This document shows, piece after piece, positions 61,012 through 64,000 of a stretch of 64,000 nucleotides of DNA; within the stretch, counting starts at the first letter, position 1; each line of letters begins with the position of its first letter. Under the pieces are notes generated by a model. That model did not search any database, was not told the DNA's origin, and saw only the letters and a list, made by a program, of their open reading frames with translations. The DNA comes from Acidobacteriota bacterium. GTDB taxonomy: Bacteria; Acidobacteriota; Vicinamibacteria; Vicinamibacterales; UBA2999. The position numbers and the translations under genes were made by a program. The stretch is from contig JAUSDY010000042.1 of NCBI GenBank assembly GCA_030650395.1, positions 22,804-86,803 on the forward strand. Direction: 5' to 3'.

Positions 61012-61662
61012 ATGCAAACCTTCTTAATTGCTCTCTGTCTCTGCGGTGCTGCCGCGGCGCCGCACGCGCAACAGGGCCCGCCGAAGGATCCCAACGCGAC
61101 CCGTGCCGCCGATCTTGTTGAGTTGGTGAAGCTTGACCCCACCATCAAGCTCGACATTCGCTACGCCGGCACCAACAACTTTCTCGGCAAGCCGGTCTAC
61201 AAGGAAGCGCGCGCGTTCCTGCAGCGCCCCGCCGCCACCGCGCTCGTGGCGGCGCATCGCGAGCTGGCGCGAAGCGGCTACGGACTGCTGATCCACGACG
61301 GCTATCGGCCGTGGGCGATCACCAAGCTGTTCTGGGACATGACCAGCGGATATCAGCGCGAGTTCGTCGCCGACCCCAAGATTGGGTCAAAGCACAACCG
61401 CGGCTCTGCGATTGACTTGACGATGTATGACCTCGCGCTGGGAACCGCGGTGGAAATGCCGGGCGGATACGACGAGATGTCGCCGCGATCGTACCCGGAC
61501 TACACCGGCGGCCCCCCGGAGGCACGCGCCAAGCGCGACCTGCTGCGGCAGGTGATGGAGCGCCACGGCTTTACCGTGGAGCCCAACGAATGGTGGCACT
61601 TTAACTACAAAGACTGGGGGCAATATCCGATTCTCGATATCGCCTTCGGCGATATTCGTTGA
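61012..61662 (+). CDS. D-Ala-D-Ala dipeptidase (VanX-like, M15 family)
   Basis: The 216-residue product has a signal peptide (IALCLCGAAAAPHA) and the zinc-site motifs SKHNRGSAIDLTMYDL (His and Asp ligands) and EWWHF (Glu base and His ligand) of M15D/VanX-like dipeptidases, plus LLIHDGYRPWAI. It is exported, so it probably recycles or trims peptidoglycan peptides rather than giving vancomycin resistance. It is divergent from DedA. Confidence 0.92.
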   Translation: MQTFLIALCLCGAAAAPHAQQGPPKDPNATRAADLVELVKLDPTIKLDIRYAGTNNFLGKPVYKEARAFLQRPAATALVAAHRELARSGYGLLIHDGYRPWAITKLFWDMTSGYQREFVADPKIGSKHNRGSAIDLTMYDLALGTAVEMPGGYDEMSPRSYPDYTGGPPEARAKRDLLRQVMERHGFTVEPNEWWHFNYKDWGQYPILDIAFGDIR

Positions 61663-61746
61663 GTTCAGAGTTTAGAGTTAGGAGTTAAGAGTAAGTTCTT
61701 AGCTCTGCACTCTTAACTCTTAACTCTGCACTCTTAACTCCTAGCT
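61663..61746. repeat. inverted heptamer-type repeat region
   Basis: Repeats of GAGTT(A/C)A-like words on the left are mirrored by CTCTTAACTCTTAACTC and CTCTTAACTC on the right, so the region can form a large hairpin. It is far more AT-rich than its surroundings. It ends inside the 3' end of the amidohydrolase-like gene. Confidence 0.85.
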
Positions 61747-62738
61747 GTCTGCGTCATGTAGATCACGCGCGCGTTCGCGGCCTTCAACTGCGTCGTCACG
61801 GAATCCACCTGCCTCGCCGTCGTGATGATCGGATCGAGCTTGAAGGCCTTTGCCATGTCGAGCGCGCGCAGGACCTCATGCGCGGTCGAGGCGCGGAACG
61901 CCACCGGCATCCGACCGCTGAGCGCCGGCTGCATCGCTTCGAGCGCCGGCGCATGCGGCTTCGGCCGTGCCTGCTGATACCACTGCGCGTCGAGAAACGC
62001 CTGGCGGTTGAACGCGACGAGACCCATCAGCGAGTTCGGATACGCGTCGCCGCCGGCCGGACGATCGGCGGTGCCGACGTGAAGCGCGACCACCGGTTTG
62101 ATCACGAGGCTGCCGCGCCGCTCGTCGGCGAGCGCGCCGATCTGCGGCACGTCGGTCCCGAGCGCGGTGAAGACGAGCGCGCTCTGGCCGCGCACGCCGT
62201 CGCTGCCGGGCGTGGCAAGCATGCTGGTAATGCCGGCTTCGGCCGCCTTGCCGAGCGCACCGGCATTCGGATTCATGTAGTCGGCCGCGCGCAGTTGTGC
62301 GCGCAGCAGCGTCTCGCGCTTGACGCGCTCGACGTCTTCGGTCGTCTGTGGATTCTCGGAGCGCGGGATCGCCGGAGGCTCGAAGCCGGCGCTGCTGCCC
62401 ATGTCGATCAGCCCGGGATAGACGGTGAGACCCTTGCCCGGGACGATCACCGCGCCGGCCGGAACGGTGACGTTGGCGCCGACCGCGATGATCAGGCCGT
62501 CGCTGAACACGATGGTGCCGTTGTCGATCGCCGCCGCCGACACCGGCACGATCCGCGCGCCGGTGATCGCATACGTATAAGACGCCTCCTGTTGAGCCGA
62601 AACGCCACTGAACAACGAAACCACGAAGATCACGAAGGTCACCACGAAGATCACGAAACCATGTTTTTCAAAAGAGCTCTTCGCGAGCTTCGTGGTTTTC
62701 TTCGTGGCCTTCGCGGTCTCTTGGATAGCCGACTTCAT
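61734..62738 (-). CDS. amidohydrolase-like exported protein, C-terminally truncated
   Basis: The 334-residue product resembles secreted amidohydrolases of a tandem pair common in this group: a beta-sandwich start (YTYAITGARIVPVSAAAIDN; VYPGLIDMGSSAGFEPP) and an incomplete barrel (TAHEVLRALDMAKAFKLDPI). The C-terminal part with the last metal-site region and closing beta strands is missing; the frame runs into the repeat at 61740 and stops (MTQTARS). The N-terminal membrane segment (FVIFVVTFVIFVVS) is encoded by a DNA repeat. It overlaps the upstream partner by ATGA. Probably inactive. Confidence 0.7.
   Translation of the reverse strand: MKSAIQETAKATKKTTKLAKSSFEKHGFVIFVVTFVIFVVSLFSGVSAQQEASYTYAITGARIVPVSAAAIDNGTIVFSDGLIIAVGANVTVPAGAVIVPGKGLTVYPGLIDMGSSAGFEPPAIPRSENPQTTEDVERVKRETLLRAQLRAADYMNPNAGALGKAAEAGITSMLATPGSDGVRGQSALVFTALGTDVPQIGALADERRGSLVIKPVVALHVGTADRPAGGDAYPNSLMGLVAFNRQAFLDAQWYQQARPKPHAPALEAMQPALSGRMPVAFRASTAHEVLRALDMAKAFKLDPIITTARQVDSVTTQLKAANARVIYMTQTARS
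62600..62720. repeat. TTCGTG-type repeat encoding the signal segment
   Basis: On the minus strand TTCGTGATCTTCGTGGT and TTCGTGATCTTCGTGG alternate with GACC, and further TTCGTGG words follow. The repeat falls in the 5' end of the amidohydrolase-like gene and is translated as a run of Phe, Val and Ile. Confidence 0.7.
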
Positions 62739-64000
62739 TTCACACCTACCGGTCGGCCCGAGAAACGCTCATAAAGCTCGGTGTGTTTACTCTTCAAGCC
62801 CACGCTTCGGCCGTTGATGAAGACATGGGTAAACTGCGTCTTCATCTCCATCGGGTCGCCGGTAGCGATGAACAGGTTGGCGATCTTGCCGGGCTCGAGC
62901 GAGCCGACCCGGTCGGCCACGCCGAGGATGGTCGCGGCATCGAGGGTGATGGCCCTGAGGGCGCGATCGCGATCCAGGCCCCACGCCACCGAAATCGCCG
63001 CTTCGTAGGGCAGCAGCCGGTTGTTGGCGGCGCCGCCCGTGCCGAAGGCAAACGTCACGCCGGCTTGCGCCAGCTCGCCCGCCGCACGGTACGTCGCGGC
63101 GTGATGGAAGTCTTGGCGTGTCGGCAGCGTCAGCACCGATCCGAGAATCACCGGAATGTTCTTTTCCTTCAGCAGCGGCGCCACCAGCGGCGACTCGAGG
63201 CCGCCGGTGATGACGATCTTGACGCCGGCGCGATCGGCAAACGCGACCGCGTCGCGGATGTCGCGCTCGTTGCTGGCGGCGACAAACAGCGGCTGCGTGC
63301 CGTCGGCGATCGGCGCCAGCGCCGCGAGCGTCCAGTCGGTCTGCCGGCCTGCCGCCGGCAGCTTTGCGTAACCGCGGGCCCGGGCGATCCAGTCTTCGAC
63401 GCGCTGCACCCGCGCGTCGCGTTCCTTCTTGAGGTCCTCGAACTTACGTGCCGCGTCGGGATTGCCGCCGAAGCCGCCGCCGCGATTGATCGGCGGAAAC
63501 TGGAAACTGACCCCGGCCACCGGCTTGAGCGTGGCCTCTTCCCACGTCCAGCCATCAAGGTTCATCACGGCGACCTGCCCGCCCAGCAAGCCTCCGGAGG
63601 GGATCACCGCGGCGGTCGTGATGCCGTTGACCCGCGCCACCGGAATGGCGTCGCTATCCGCCTGGTAGGCGACCTGCGCCTTGACCGCGGCGTTGATCTC
63701 CAGCATCTCGCTGCTGTCTTCGAATCCCCGCGCGCCCGGCTCATTCAGCCCGAGCGTCGTCCGCGCATCGATGAAGCGATCACGAACTCGACTCCGGGCC
63801 GCGTCACCGGGTACCGGCGGGGCCCGCTCTGCCCCGGCCGCATGTCTTTCGGGTTTTCACCGAGCGCGAACTTGATCCCCGGCGGCGCGCCTTCGAATAC
63901 GAGGCCGGCGGCGTCCTTGCCCCAGCGCAGCTTGATCACCTGGTTCCTGCCGCCGATCGGGTTGGCGCTGCCGTGCAGGATGTTGGTGGCGGTCACTCCG
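62735..64000 (-). pseudogene. amidohydrolase, 5' end outside the window, with a frameshift
   Basis: From the window edge the frame encodes TATNILHGSANPIGGRNQVI and continues to TRPGVEFVI, then is lost at about 63777; another frame resumes with RDRFIDARTTLGLNEPGARG and runs to the stop at 62735, including AITLDAATILGVADRVGSLE and GKIANLFIATGDP of the C-terminal metal-dependent hydrolase fold. The junction GTGATCGC looks like GTGATCCGTGATCGC after loss of seven bases between short direct repeats. Either a recent slippage mutation or an assembly error. Confidence 0.7.

Overview
The window is GC-rich, densely coded chromosomal DNA. It probably comes from an uncultivated Acidobacteriota, perhaps Vicinamibacteria. 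That placement is an inference from gene content: a PadR regulator paired with a MacB-like permease, remains of an Oar-like TonB receptor, tandem amidohydrolases, many universal stress proteins (USPs), DUF2383 proteins and heptamer spacer repeats. No rRNA, tRNA or CRISPR array was seen.

Layout. 0-12 kb: a Rieske-type protein with a GltD-like flavoprotein, a scarred mosaic at 2.3-2.6 kb, PdxH, an ArsN2-like acetyltransferase, a hemerythrin protein, a 7-heme lipoprotein and two B12-binding radical SAM enzymes. 12-24 kb: cytochrome c, two multicopper oxidases (one fused to an acetyltransferase), two related small secreted proteins, a DUF411 copper protein whose first active-site Cys codon is TGA, USPs and DUF2383. 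23.6-31.4 kb: a seven-gene minus-strand operon combining Rieske and cytochrome b with a NapC-type cytochrome, a decaheme cytochrome, an MtrB/PioB-type porin and a nine-heme cytochrome; it looks like an electron conduit across the envelope. 31.6-47.8 kb: a metal P-type ATPase, more USPs, a FixL-like heme-PAS kinase facing an NtrC-type sigma-54 activator, an acyl-CoA synthetase, a USP-cytochrome c fusion and a BON protein. 47.8-54.3 kb: a CusCBA-type metal efflux operon. 54.4-58.1 kb: a second island of receiver, USP-cytochrome fusion and DUF2383. 58.3-64 kb: PadR with a shortened ABC permease, DedA, a VanX-like dipeptidase and two damaged amidohydrolases.

Unifying signal. At least nineteen sequences with the sigma-54 signature GG-N10-GC lie just upstream of the USPs, cytochromes, metal pump, DUF2383 genes, flavodoxin-fold reductase and electron-transfer operon. 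Many are preceded by a pair of GGGGAA-N-TTCCCC-like palindromes about 20 bp (two helical turns) apart, as expected for enhancer sites of one NtrC-type activator. The likely regulators, a FixL-like oxygen sensor and an NtrC-type activator, sit in the middle of the set. My reading is an oxygen- or redox-responsive stress regulon, similar in content to the mycobacterial DosR regulon but built on sigma-54. All sites were found by eye.

The window also holds many broken genes: internal deletions, small frameshifts and fragments. Either the genome is eroding here or the assembly has local errors; raw reads would settle which.
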